Assembly (NCBI RefSeq): GCF_036588685.1
Contig: NC_086374.1
Location: 74,026,457 to 74,090,456, forward strand
Length of the DNA: 64,000 bases
Origin: Mytilus trossulus
Lineage: Eukaryota; Mollusca; Bivalvia; Mytilida; Mytilidae
Direction of reading: 5' to 3'
Each line of letters begins with the position of its first letter. Position 1 is the first letter of the stretch. The notes under the pieces were generated by a model. That model was not told the origin of the DNA and did no database searches. It saw nothing but the letters and a program-made list of their open reading frames with translations. Below are positions 46,370 through 57,723 of the stretch, one piece after another. The translations under genes were made by a program, and so were the position numbers.

Positions 46370-49300
46370 AATCATATTGCTTGGCGATTTTAACGCCCGA
46401 ACTGGAAATGATTGTGATTTTATTGAAGGGGACAACACCAACCACATTCCATTAAACAACAGCAATTATAACATTGATATTTTGAATGAGAGAAGAGCCA
46501 GCTGCGATAATACTGAAGATTCTAGAGGGAAAGACCCTCTAGATTTTTGTATATGTAATCAAATCCGTATCTTGAACGGGAGAATATTAGGTAATAGCAC
46601 TGGCAAGCATACATGTTAAGTATAATGGTTTTAGTGTAGTTAATTATGTGTTAGCATCAGAACAATTATTTTGTAACATTTTATATATGTGTGTATCAGA
46701 TTTCAAGGCAACTTTTTTCAGATTACCACTGTAAACTATCATTTAAGTTATTAGCCTCATTTACAAACGTGAACATTTACTCAAATTTAAAAGACTTCCC
46801 AGCAAGATACGAGTGGAATGAGAAAAAATTAATAAGTTTTCAAAATGCCTTTGCTCATCCCGCTATACAAAATGAGTTAAAGAACTTTATTGCAGAAGAT
46901 ATAAGTTTTGATTCAGCTGGTATAATCCAAGCAACTAAAACAATCCATTCACTTTTTAAAAAAGTTTGTAAAATCACCCTTAAGAAAAAAAAGAAAAGAG
47001 TAAAAACTGATAAAAAGTGGTTTGATCAAGAACTGACATCGTTAAAAAAAATTGTTGATGGAAAAGCTGCACTAATGAATAAATATCCTAAAGACCCATT
47101 TATTAGTGGGTCGTTTTTTAAAACATATAAAAAGTATGCAAAACTTAAAAAGTATAAAAAATGGGAATTAAAAAATGTACTAAATCGTCTAGAAAATTTG
47201 GAAACTGAAAACCCTAAGGAGTATTGGAAACTTGTGAACCTCCTACGCAATGAGAACACGGATAAGCCAGAAAAAAATATTGATGGTGACACCTGGTACA
47301 AATATTTTGCTTCTTTAGCATATATTCCAATAGATAACCATGATCAAATAAAACAGATTGAAGAGCAATGAAAGTTACTTGAAAATAATATAACCTGCTT
47401 TGCACTTTCAGATAACAAAATACCAGAAGCTGAACTAAATAAAGCATTTAAAAAGCTTAAATCAGACAAAGGTCCTGGATAAGATAATATAAGCAATGAG
47501 ATGCTTAAGGAATCTCAATCTTTTATTAATACAATTTTACTCAAACTTTTCAATGCAGTTTTCAACTCCGGTATATATTCAAGTGAATGGTCAAAGAGTT
47601 TTATTTGTCCAATATTCAAAGCAGATGATAGAAAAAAACCTGAAATTAACAGGGGAATTGCTATAAACAATAGTATCGGAAAACTATTTCATATAATTTT
47701 GAACAACAGATTTGACCTTTTCTTAGATGAAAATAATATAATTCACGAAACTCAGATAGGGTTCTCCAAAAAAGCACGTACCTCCGACCATATTTTTGTA
47801 TTAAGATTTATCATTGAAAAATATTTAAAGACCGGAAATAAAAAAAATATTCACATGTTTTGTCGATTTTTGAAAAGCTTTCGATAAAGTCATCCACATT
47901 GATATTATGTATAAACTACAACTTTGTAATATAAGTAATTATTTTTATAGAATATTGAAATCTATGTATACCAAAGACAAATTATGTGTAAAAATAAATG
48001 TTAAAATGACAGAGTTCTTTGTACCAGTGGTTGGTGTTAGGCAGGGAGGAATTTTAAGTCCAAATTTATTTAAATTTTTCATAAATGAACTTCTAAAATT
48101 TTTCTGGAAAAGTCAGAATCATTTTGTTTAAATAACGATAAGATACCATGCGTCCTATAGGCTGGTGACCTGGTAATTTTTTCAGAATCTAGAGCAGGGA
48201 TTCAAGACAAACTTGATATTTTATATAACTATTGTAACGAATGGTGTCTTGGAGTCAACTCCAAAAAAACAAAAAATAATTATATGTAATGATAATGGAC
48301 ATTTGATTAAAGAAGACTTCCATATAGGGGAGGCAAAATAGACTGTGTAAAGCAATATAAATACTTGGATCTTATAATTCAAAATACTGGTAAATTTACT
48401 GAGGATAGAAAACAACTTTAACAAAAAAGTCTTAAAACCTGTTTTAAGCTCTATGGGGACTTGAAATCCTCAAGTCCTAGTATTGGTACTTTTCTTCATT
48501 TATTTAAACATTGTATTAAACCTTTTATTGTATATGGTTGAGAGAACTGGGGCACTATTAATATAATCCTTAAGAGAAAATCATCATCTCTCTTTGATAT
48601 ATTTAAGGACTGAGAGTCTGAAAAACTTCACAATAAATTTTGTAAATATATCCCTGGTGTTACTAAATTGTGCACTAACATAGGAGTTCCTTAGAACTAG
48701 GAAGATATCCTCTTTACATAAACATGTTAAAACAAGTCTTCGTGTACAGACTTGAGAATTCCCCATCAAACCTGCTGAATAATGCATATATAAGGAGTAT
48801 ACGCACTTACAAAGCTTAAACAAAGGTAATAATTCCTGGTACACTAGTAAACTCTTTTATGGGGAAAAGTTAAACTTTAATTTGGCTTATTGTAAAACCT
48901 TAAGTTAATATAAATTTAAAAAATCACTTAAACAATGTCTCCGGAACAGGATTCTTGAGACTTGGAAAGTAACCATAGATTCTTATTTACAGGATAAATT
49001 GAGTACTTATTTTAAATTTTAATTCTCATTTGGTAAAGAAACCTATCTATCCTCTTTAAATAATGGCAATTGTCAAATTCTTACTAAATTTAGATTAAGT
49101 AATCACAAATTAACAGTTGAAACTGGTCGTCATGAACGCAGGGTGAACATGTCAGGTAAATTAGAGAATATTCCACGATTTGAAAGACTTTGCCAATATT
49201 GTAATTTGAATGTAACTGAGGATGAACTCTATTTTTTGTTAGAATGTCCTCTATATGTAACTTCAAGAACCATTTTACTTGATGATTTATTTATGGAATA

Positions 49301-49660
49301 TCCAAAACTAAGAATACTTAATTCGCGAAACCTATTTATATGGATTATGACAAATGATGATGATAATTTTATTTAAAATTGTGCAAATATTTGACTTCAA
49401 ACTTAGAAGTGAGAAATAATACTGCCAAGTAAAAATTAATACAGGTTTTAATGATAATATTTGGTGAAGTTATCTTTCTCTGCCGAACTGACAATGTCGT
49501 ATACTGATCTTTTGTTTTTATATGAATCATATTATAATGTTTAATTTCATATTGTTTCTAAACATGTATATATGTTTTGTCTTTTATGATTTATTTGTTT
49601 GTAATTGATATGCCTATAAGGACCCTTTGATTAGGAAATAAACATATTTGATTTGATTTG
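46370..49660 (+). pseudogene. Decayed non-LTR retrotransposon (LINE) ORF2 with 3' tail
   Basis: Pieces in shifting frames follow the order of an APE-type LINE: endonuclease (LLGDFNARTGND at 46376; DPLDFCICNQIRILNGR), a linker (TDKKWFDQELTSLKK; NPKEYWKLVNLLR), RT (NSGIYSSEWSKSFICPIFK, INRGIAINNSIGKLFHIILN, QIGFSKKARTSDHIF, VVGVRQGGILSPNLFKFFIN) and a C-terminal Cys/His segment (RLCQYCN, DELYFLLECPLY) at 49143-49376. The YxDD box region (about 48140-48200) is degraded. It ends in AATAAA (49637) and an (ATTTG)n tail at 49646-49660. Many stops and shifts mean it is old. It lies just downstream of the peptide gene in the same orientation. Confidence 0.8.
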
Positions 49661-49669
49661 TAAAGTAAT

Positions 49670-51150
49670 TGAGAAGTTGTATTACCAAACAGATTTGGAA
49701 CCTAAATCCCTGATAATTCCAATTTTTTAATGGAAGATGTAAGAAATGTATAAAATAAGAAGCACTGTCTAACAGGTTGATGGTGCACTCGGGGTCTAAC
49801 GATTCCTCAAATTGAAATGGTACCCACCCAGTGGTAGAAAATTAAAGTTGCACTTAATTGTTTTGCTGTGTTCGAAGCACTTACCTGACATCATATTTAA
49901 GGGACACTTAAAACAAAAAAACATGAAATCAGTAATCTTAGTTTTCGTTTCTTGTCAAGCAAACATATGATCGCACTTACAATGGTTAATTCAGAATTAG
50001 TTATGTCACTATCAAAATCATGAAAACATAATCTGATGATCAAGATGTATCATTTTCAGTGACTAATAAATACTGATATTCATAATCTTTTATTTTTTTT
50101 AGCCAATGTATCTTTTTTTTTACTTTGAGAATAACAGTATTCTGAGTGTTTCATGTGTAAACAACGCATTAGAATTACATTATGCTTTTGGGAATCAAAA
50201 TAAAAAAAATGTTTACTTTTTCTTATTGATTAACGCACATGAACATTGATCCTTCACAATTACCCCCGAAAGCAAAGGTTGTGATTGAAAACCCTTTGCG
50301 AAAATTTATTTAATGAGTCTTTTGAAATGAATTTGACTGATTTGAAGAGAAATCTTATTTCTAGTGAACAATCTCCCGATATTGACCTGAAGTTGAAGGT
50401 GTTGGCGTATTTGACTACGGGCTGACTACTTCTGTCTTCAATGACATTCGTTTCTTAATATGTATTATAATTTATACATAAACTTATCATATGTATTGCA
50501 AGATGTTTATTATTTGGTTCATGACAAATTCTTATATAAGAAAAATTGGTTTACCATACTAATTGCTGCATATATCTAAACATCTCAAATCGTAGTGTCA
50601 ATCGTTTTAATTGTTAATTCTTTTTTTTTCTTCTTATTTTTTGTTTGTTTTTACATTCGTGCATTTCGACTTTTCGAATGGGATTCAGGAAAAAACCTAC
50701 ATGTTTTTAGTTCGTAGATCCGACATATAGTAGGCATGTATAATCCATTAGGAGGTTTCATTTTGTTTTAACTTTTCCTGCTCCAATCTTATACAAAAAC
50801 TTGTTTTACTAATATTAATCAATTGTTACCTCTTCTCACTTTATTTTCTACTAAATGCTATTTCGGCAACGAATTATTTCCTCATACTATTTCAATATTT
50901 TTTACAACATATGCCATTGAAAGAAATTGCAACAATGATAATCCTTACCCAAGTTGAAACAAAAAACCGATTTCTGTAAGACAAAGGAAATTTTTCAAAT
51001 TGACGATTTCTGAAGTAATGTAGCTAACTTTATAATGGCTTTATTTCGTCAATGCTAAGAATCAGATAATACCAAGTGTTGGGAAAAACTTGACTTTCAT
51101 GAATATTACCAAGCCAAGATGTAAATATTGGGAAATCCGGGTTTTTTACC
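49670..51150. other. Intergenic, no gene seen
   Basis: AT-rich, with no exon-like frame or known element recognised. Confidence 0.4.
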
Positions 51151-51159
51151 GGTAAATAA

Positions 51160-51560
51160 CGGCAACAGTAGTATACCGCTGTTCAAAACTCGTAGATCCA
51201 TAGACAAAAAACAAAATCGGGGTAACAAACTAAAACTGAGGGAAACGCATTAAATATAAGAGGAGAACAACGACACCACATTAAAATGTAACACACACAG
51301 AAACGGACTTAGCATTAGACAAAATCCTATGGGAATAACAAATGTAACATCAAAACCAAATACATGAATTTGGGATAGATAAGTACCGTGACACGTCTTA
51401 TAGTAATGTGAATTCACACTCAAAAATAAGAGAAAACAACCGACACAACGTTAAAATGTAACACACACAGAAACGAACTATAATATAACAATGGCCATAT
51501 TCCTGACTTGCTACAGGACATTTTTAAAGGAAAAAAATGGTGGGTTGATCCTGGTTTTGT
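51160..51560 (-). repeat. AACCTGGTTTTGTGG-family repeat
   Basis: Contains ATGTAACACACACAGAAACG twice (51284 and 51460) and ends GGTGGGTTGATCCTGGTTTTGTG. It is opposite in orientation to 52310-52720, so the two flank the MITE at 51962 as an inverted pair. Confidence 0.6.
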
Positions 51561-51961
51561 GTACTTGGTAATAAAAAAAATCTGCTCTTAATCTTTAAGA
51601 GCATTCAATAATCAATTACACTTGCAATGTTAAAACATATATGTTGGACATTACATTTTGATTTATAAGTTAACTTGTTTTGTAGCTATATATGGTATTA
51701 TCAAACATTTGAATAAGTATTGGTTCATTAACTTTAAGACATTACATTAACATAAATAGAGAAAAATGTGCAAGGTTTTCTCAATAACATTGATAGCTAT
51801 AGACAATCATTCGCAGGCATTTGAAATTTGCAATATGTCTTTTGTGGTAAAGCAAGAATAATTTTTTTAATTATTTTTAATAAATAAATATATTTAGAGT
51901 ATATTGTTTATTATATGTAAATAAACTAAATGATTATTCGACAATGTTGTTCATTGCTTTA

Positions 51962-52228
51962 CAGCCGATTTCATTGAGTGTGTAGCCATAGGTAATATAT
52001 TTTGTAAGCTTGCGTGTTAGCTGAACCGTGAAGTCATTATTATGTCAGGTATTCTATCCTCCTTTCGAAGTAGCCTTTCCGAACAGACAGATAGATTGGT
52101 TATCTGCTGGACAAGTCTACTCTTAAAGGAGGGTAGTTTACCTGATATAACAATAGCTTAATGGTTCAGCTTACAAATTAGCTAACCAAAGATATTACTT
52201 TTGGCTGCACATTCAATGAAATCGACTG
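51962..52228. mobile_element. Hairpin MITE with TA duplication (mariner-like)
   Basis: 267 bp. Ends CAGCCGATTTCATTGAGTGTG and, inverted, CAGTCGATTTCATTGAATGTG. Arms of about 100 bp remain complementary through a GCTGAACCxTxAAG segment to a CCTCC core, and TA lies on both sides (51960-51961, 52229-52230). TA duplication and CAGTCG-type ends fit Tc1/mariner MITEs. Confidence 0.75.
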
Positions 52229-52309
52229 TAGTTTTAGCAAACTCACATCATTGCTTCTAACAAAGATATGTATACGTCTGACGTATTAAAATATTTTTTA
52301 ATCTGTTAC

Positions 52310-52720
52310 CTTTTGATGGCTATTATTCGTTTGTTTCTCTGTCCTATATTTTCTCCCTTTTATCTGTTTATTCATTGTAACCCTGTCGTGTAATGTTGTC
52401 ATTTTGATGTTATAATTAACACTGCCATTAAAGCGGGAGGTTTGGCATGCCACAAAACCAGGTTCAACCCACCATTGTTTCATAAAATGCCCTGTACCAA
52501 GTCAGAAAAATGCCCATTGTTACATTATAGTTCGTATCTAAATGTGTTAAGTTTCGGTGTTGAGTCTCTGTTATGTCGTAGTTCTCTTATATTTGATACG
52601 TCTCCCTCAGTTTTAGTTTGTAACCCGGATTTGTTTTTTCTCTATCGATTTATGAATTTTGAACAGCGGTATACTACTGTTGCTTTTATTTACTAGCCTT
52701 TTTATATCTACAAGTGTTCA
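52310..52720 (+). repeat. AACCTGGTTTTGTGG-family repeat, long copy
   Basis: Contains GCGGGAGGTTTGGCATGCCA, CAGGTTCAACCCACCATTG, GTAACCCGGATTTGTTTTT and GAACAGCGGTATACTACTG. A fragment of the same end recurs at 52740-52830 and another copy at 61690-62000. Confidence 0.6.
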
Positions 52721-52829
52721 TGTTATGTCCCCTATATGATGTGTATTGATGAATTTCCTTTGATTTTAGTTAGTAACCCGGATTTGTTTTCTTTTAATTG
52801 ATTTGCGACTTTCGAACAGCGTTTAATTA

Positions 52830-54160
52830 TTAAACAATTAAATTAATTTTACTGTATGTATCAATTAAATTCTACAATTGACTAATGATCTACCCTGAAA
52901 TGCATTTACCAACTTTGGAATGAATAAAACAAGGTAATCTAAATTGAAACAAATGTATTCGTATTCTGTCTATACAGACTAATTGTCCTCTAAAAAGACT
53001 AGCATTGATTATTATGTGAATCTGCATAAAATGTATATATTTAGCAATGATACTATGAATCTACAATATGTCATTTCTATTTTGTGTAAAAAAAAAGACA
53101 TTGCTTTAAAAATCATATAACCCAGTATAACAAACTTCTGGAAGTATTGCCAATCCTGATCAAACTCTACATTTTTAAATATTTTTCATGAATTTTCCTC
53201 CTGCAAACATAATGTTACCGATGCCATATTAAATTGAGCATCATTAGCTCAGTAATTATCACGAGAGCAGATAAACCGTTCACTACAATAGTTATGAGGT
53301 TCAGAAAAGAGTTTAAAAAATGTATATGAGTGAAAAGTTATTCTTCGGCGACCGGATGCAGGAAGTATTTTCCTAAAGCTTGTTGAATGTTAAAATCGCT
53401 TCAACTTTTTTGCGTTCTTAAAATACTATAATTGAGTCAATTTGGTCATAATGTATTTCGTTTTAACATGATTGAGATATTTACATCAAATGATTAGTTT
53501 TCTAAACTAGTTATCAAATTTGTTAACACAGATAATCTCGTATTATGGGTATTCGAGCTACCAAGAATGTATTGTGACGTCATAACTTCCATTAAAACAT
53601 ATATGCATAGTACAACTACACGTGGTACGACGATACTTTAGAAAGAAAAAGGAAATTGATCGTTAGATCTTTTGAAATGTTTTTTGCAATGATGCATCGG
53701 TATTAAATTCAAGCAAGTTAGGCCATGTTCAAATCTCATTAATCGATCCAGAAAAAAACTAAACAAAGTCTAAATGAATCGCATGACCTCTCCAAATGGA
53801 GCACATTCAACATAATATGTATTTGGTGTGAACATATACAGTCTGGGAGAATATGATATTGTTAAATGCCAAAACATAGATATCGATAAATTATAGTACC
53901 GTGAATGTGCATTCGTGTATAACAATACTATTCCATATGTTTTTTGTTAACCACTCTGGTCGTAACTAATTTTCCAGTCTCGGTAAACAAAATCACCATG
54001 AAAATAAGAATGTGCTATTTTGTTTGAACATGTTGAAATAAACCATTATTTAGACTATCGATTTATATATATACGACCTTCACAATTGAAGTGAAATGTC
54101 ACATCATATTAATTTTTCAATAACGTTTTTGGCATGCTCAAGTACGGTTTTAGAATCAGA
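52830..54160. other. Intergenic, no gene seen
   Basis: AT-rich with no recognisable feature. A stop-free stretch at 54172-54486 (plus) reads like protein in places (FVVGDDVIYAHSVYWRPSSG), but has no start, partner exon or family I know. Confidence 0.35.
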
Positions 54161-54727
54161 TTCATAACAGTGTGGTCGACGGTAAAACGTTTATTAGTAA
54201 TTCTACTGAAAAAATTACCTATAACTTGTTTGTCGTTGGCGATGATGTTATTTATGCTCACTCAGTCTATTGGAGGCCTTCAAGTGGGGATTTAAATAAT
54301 CACTTGTTTCACATTTTGATACATAAAATGAAACTTTCTTTTCACAAATCATTTAAGGAATTTGTTTTAAATAATTGTTATACCCCATCACTAACAACAG
54401 CTTCACTTTTAAGAATATTAATGTCCAGATATTTCAATAAATCGTTGTCAAAGCCTATCCCAGCACCCCAACTCCATAGATCATAAGGTGTTTCGAACAT
54501 CTATTTAGACCAATTAGAATTAACTAATTGATCATGGCCATGTCCATCGTCAGGAGCCCAAGCCATTGCATAGTGACACTTATTATAAAAATACTGTAAT
54601 TTTTATTAGGGGCTCGACACCTCATGATCTGTCTGACTCATATTTTTCTATACTCTTTATCTACTTAACCTTGTTTATCAATTTAACGAACAAAGTATAG
54701 AATCTTTTTTTCATAGTCTGCAACATA

Positions 54728-56638
54728 TTAATTATTCAGAGTTGCTGATGTTACTATATCTTTCAAGTTTTTATGCCTACGGAAGGCAAACAGAGGTCTT
54801 TTATCAAATAACAGTTTTGCCTCTTCGTCATCCTTTAATTTATCCCAGTGTTTTAAGATATTGTTCTTTATGTGTGATTTCTGTCTTGAAAACACTGTGG
54901 AGAATACCAAGGGAGGCGACTGTAATACAGATTTGGGCTTTACCATTAATGTGTCTATTCTTTGTTTTGCAGTCACTTCCTGCATAACAGTTTTAATTTC
55001 ATTTTTTGGATATCCCCTTTTAATAAGGCGCTCAGAAAATAACGCATATTGTGTTTGCAAATCTACTGGATCGTTCGTACATCTCTTAAAGCGAAGCTTT
55101 TCTCCTTTAATTATGCCTCTGAAAGTAGAGGATGGGTGGCATGAGGATCTCTCTAAATACTGATAATTTTCAGTTTTTTTTCGGAATGTCGTGAGGTCTA
55201 AGATTCCTGTTTCTCTAAATCTTAGATCTTTGAATACCAGCACATCTAAAAACTGCATTTTAGTTTGTGATTTCTCGTGTGTAAATTTTAGAAGTGCATG
55301 TTGTCTGTTAGCATGTTCAAAGAATTGTGATATTTCATCATCTGTACCTTCATTGTAAATAAAAAAGCCATCGTCCCTAAACCTGTAGAGACTTGATATT
55401 TTCTGTTTATGTTGAAAAGTCCTTAAAATACTATTTAACACTTCATAAACTCTCAGATCCGTAATTTCAGGTGATAAACTATTTCCCATTGGAACTCCAG
55501 TTGAAGTTTTATAAAATTTACCATTGAACATAAATTCATTATTTTCAAGAACTATCTTAAGAAGTTCCAATATATATCGCAACGGAGGCAAAAGTATCGT
55601 ATGTTTACATTTAATTATCGTAGGCCAAGCATGTTTGACTGCGTCAATCATTTCTACATGGGACATATTGTTGTACATTTCTTTTATGTCAAAACTGACT
55701 AAGTAGGCGTCAGGTTTTACCTGCAATTTCTCAATAATATTTATAAATTCTAATGAGTCCCTTAAATGTGTTTCTTGTTTTAATACTGCTGGAAGCATGA
55801 ATTTATCCAAATACTGCCCTATTCTCTCTAAAACAGTACCCGATAATGAAACAATAGGCCTTCATTGAATTCTGACATTTTTATACAGCGTAGGATTCTG
55901 TTGAACGCTTTCTATTAGTTCAGGATAAAGTTTGTGCAATTTAGGCAGAAGATACAACCTTCCTGGTTTGAGATCTCTCTTAGCAGAAAGATATTTAACG
56001 GTGATTTCATCCATGACCCCTTTTCTATGCATTTCAAAGATAATAGTATTGATTTTCTGGTTAGTCTTTATAATGTTTAATTTTGCAATTTCCATGAAGT
56101 GAGTAGCACTTCTTAATTGCCTCAGACCTTCATTTATATATTCTGTTTTATCCCAGATCACTGTGGTGTTATTTTTATCTGCTTTTCGAATTACTATTTT
56201 TTCGTTTCGTTTGAGGGAAGAAATTGCCTTTCTTTCCAGCGTAGTGAGATTATCGTGTGCTTTATTAATTGTTATATTATCTATCTCAACCTTAGTTTTG
56301 AATATATATGTCTCAATGGCATTGTTTGCAAGTTCCGGTTTATATCCGGATTTTGTTAAAAAGGGATGACGTTTGAAAATATCACCCTTGTCAAAATGAT
56401 ATTTACATCTTAGTTTTCTTTCAAATTCATTGAAATCTGATGCAATACTAGATTTTGCAAATTTCGTCGAGGGAGACGGTATATATTTTAATCCTTTACT
56501 GAGTAACAAAATTTCATCGTCTTTTATTTTTTCAGTGGTGAATATTTTAACATATTCACGTGCTTTTTCAATTGATTTTTTCCTCTTGAGAGAGCGAATC
56601 TTTATCTTTCTATTTATCTGATAGAAGGCCTTTTTCAT
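54728..56638 (-). pseudogene. Penelope-like reverse transcriptase, one nonsense codon
   Basis: A minus-strand frame of about 637 codons from ATG 56638 to TAA 54728, broken only by a TGA at 55862-55864 in what should be RPIVS. N-terminal part: Lys-rich, LYLLPKLHK (the PKxHK signature). RT: SFDIKEMYNNM (motif A), STGVPMGNSLSPEITDL (motif B), RFRDDGFF (motif C; Tyr of YxDD replaced by Arg) and LKFTHEKSQTKMQFLDVLVF (the FTxExExxxLxFLDxxV Penelope signature). The C-terminus stops at DIVTSATLNN with no GIY-YIG endonuclease. Known families lacking it insert at telomere-like ends, but truncation is equally possible. CGA-to-TGA decay at a CpG would explain the stop. Confidence 0.8.
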
Positions 56639-56639
56639 G

Positions 56640-57610
56640 ATAGCCTTTTTTGTTTTTTTTTCGCTCTCTTAAAGTGTCTGTTAGCCATGCTTACAGATCG
56701 GAGGCAATCGCCAGAAGGCAATGTGCAATTCATTTCTTGATGTAATATTGATTCTTTATCAAGCCTGTATGAATTCACCAACCAATCAGATATCAGTTAC
56801 TCATTAGGAAACTAAAAAAGGGAAAGAGGAGAACATCCCTCTAGACATTGCAACCAATCACCATTCATTGCTCTATAAACTGACACGTATACCAGATGTA
56901 TTTTGACAATTTGACCTTTTAATTTATCAGACACTCAAAAACCATGCATTTTTGTTTTGCAAATCTCAGCACTTATTATCAACTTATTCCACTCACTAAC
57001 TCTGACGTATTGGTTTTTACATTTACTTTCCCTGTATTATATAGGTATTATAATTTTAATATTTCAATAAATAATTAATCAACCTTTTTAGCTTTCGGTA
57101 AAGATATTTTTCACATTTAATATCTATGACCTATTATTCAAAGCATATTAAGCTTATGTATTTTTATTCGTTCTACTGAAGATTTATTAGTTATAACTCA
57201 TACAACAAAGAGAGAAATTTGAACAGTGTACAATAATAATAATAATAAAAATAAACGAACTCGCCATCAAAAGTTGAGAATACAACAGACTACACCATGT
57301 ACACTGACCACCAAAACCCGACACATTCGAAATTTTTACGATTTTCAATCACACATGTTAGTCGATGTCAAAGGAAATATTAATTCCAAATAATTGATAT
57401 TTTTATGTATTTTCTTGATTCCTAAATACTTTCATGATTAAATATAGATATGATAAAAATATATTGGAAATTCCCTCATTAACGATATATCTTAAATCTT
57501 GTTTTTATGGATGATTATATTGTAAAGTCTAAAAAAAATTTGTGACGTTCAACGCATTTTTAGTGTTTGTACTTCCCAACGTCTTAAAATAATAGAATAA
57601 AACAAAACTT
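56640..57610. other. Intergenic, no gene seen
   Basis: Region 5' of the Penelope-like reading frame and upstream of the member B gene. AT-rich; an AAT microsatellite run at about 57234-57252. Confidence 0.4.
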
Positions 57611-57723
57611 GAAAATTTTATATATACACATCTTTATAAGGTAACAAACAGAAAGTACTATTGTATTATTAACCATGTAATGAAATAGATGTATTGTACC
57701 ATGTTTGATTTCAAAGTGAAATA

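Noticed and set aside
54742-55163. Plus-strand frames of 80-100 codons
   Set aside because: Antisense shadows of the Penelope-like reverse transcriptase.
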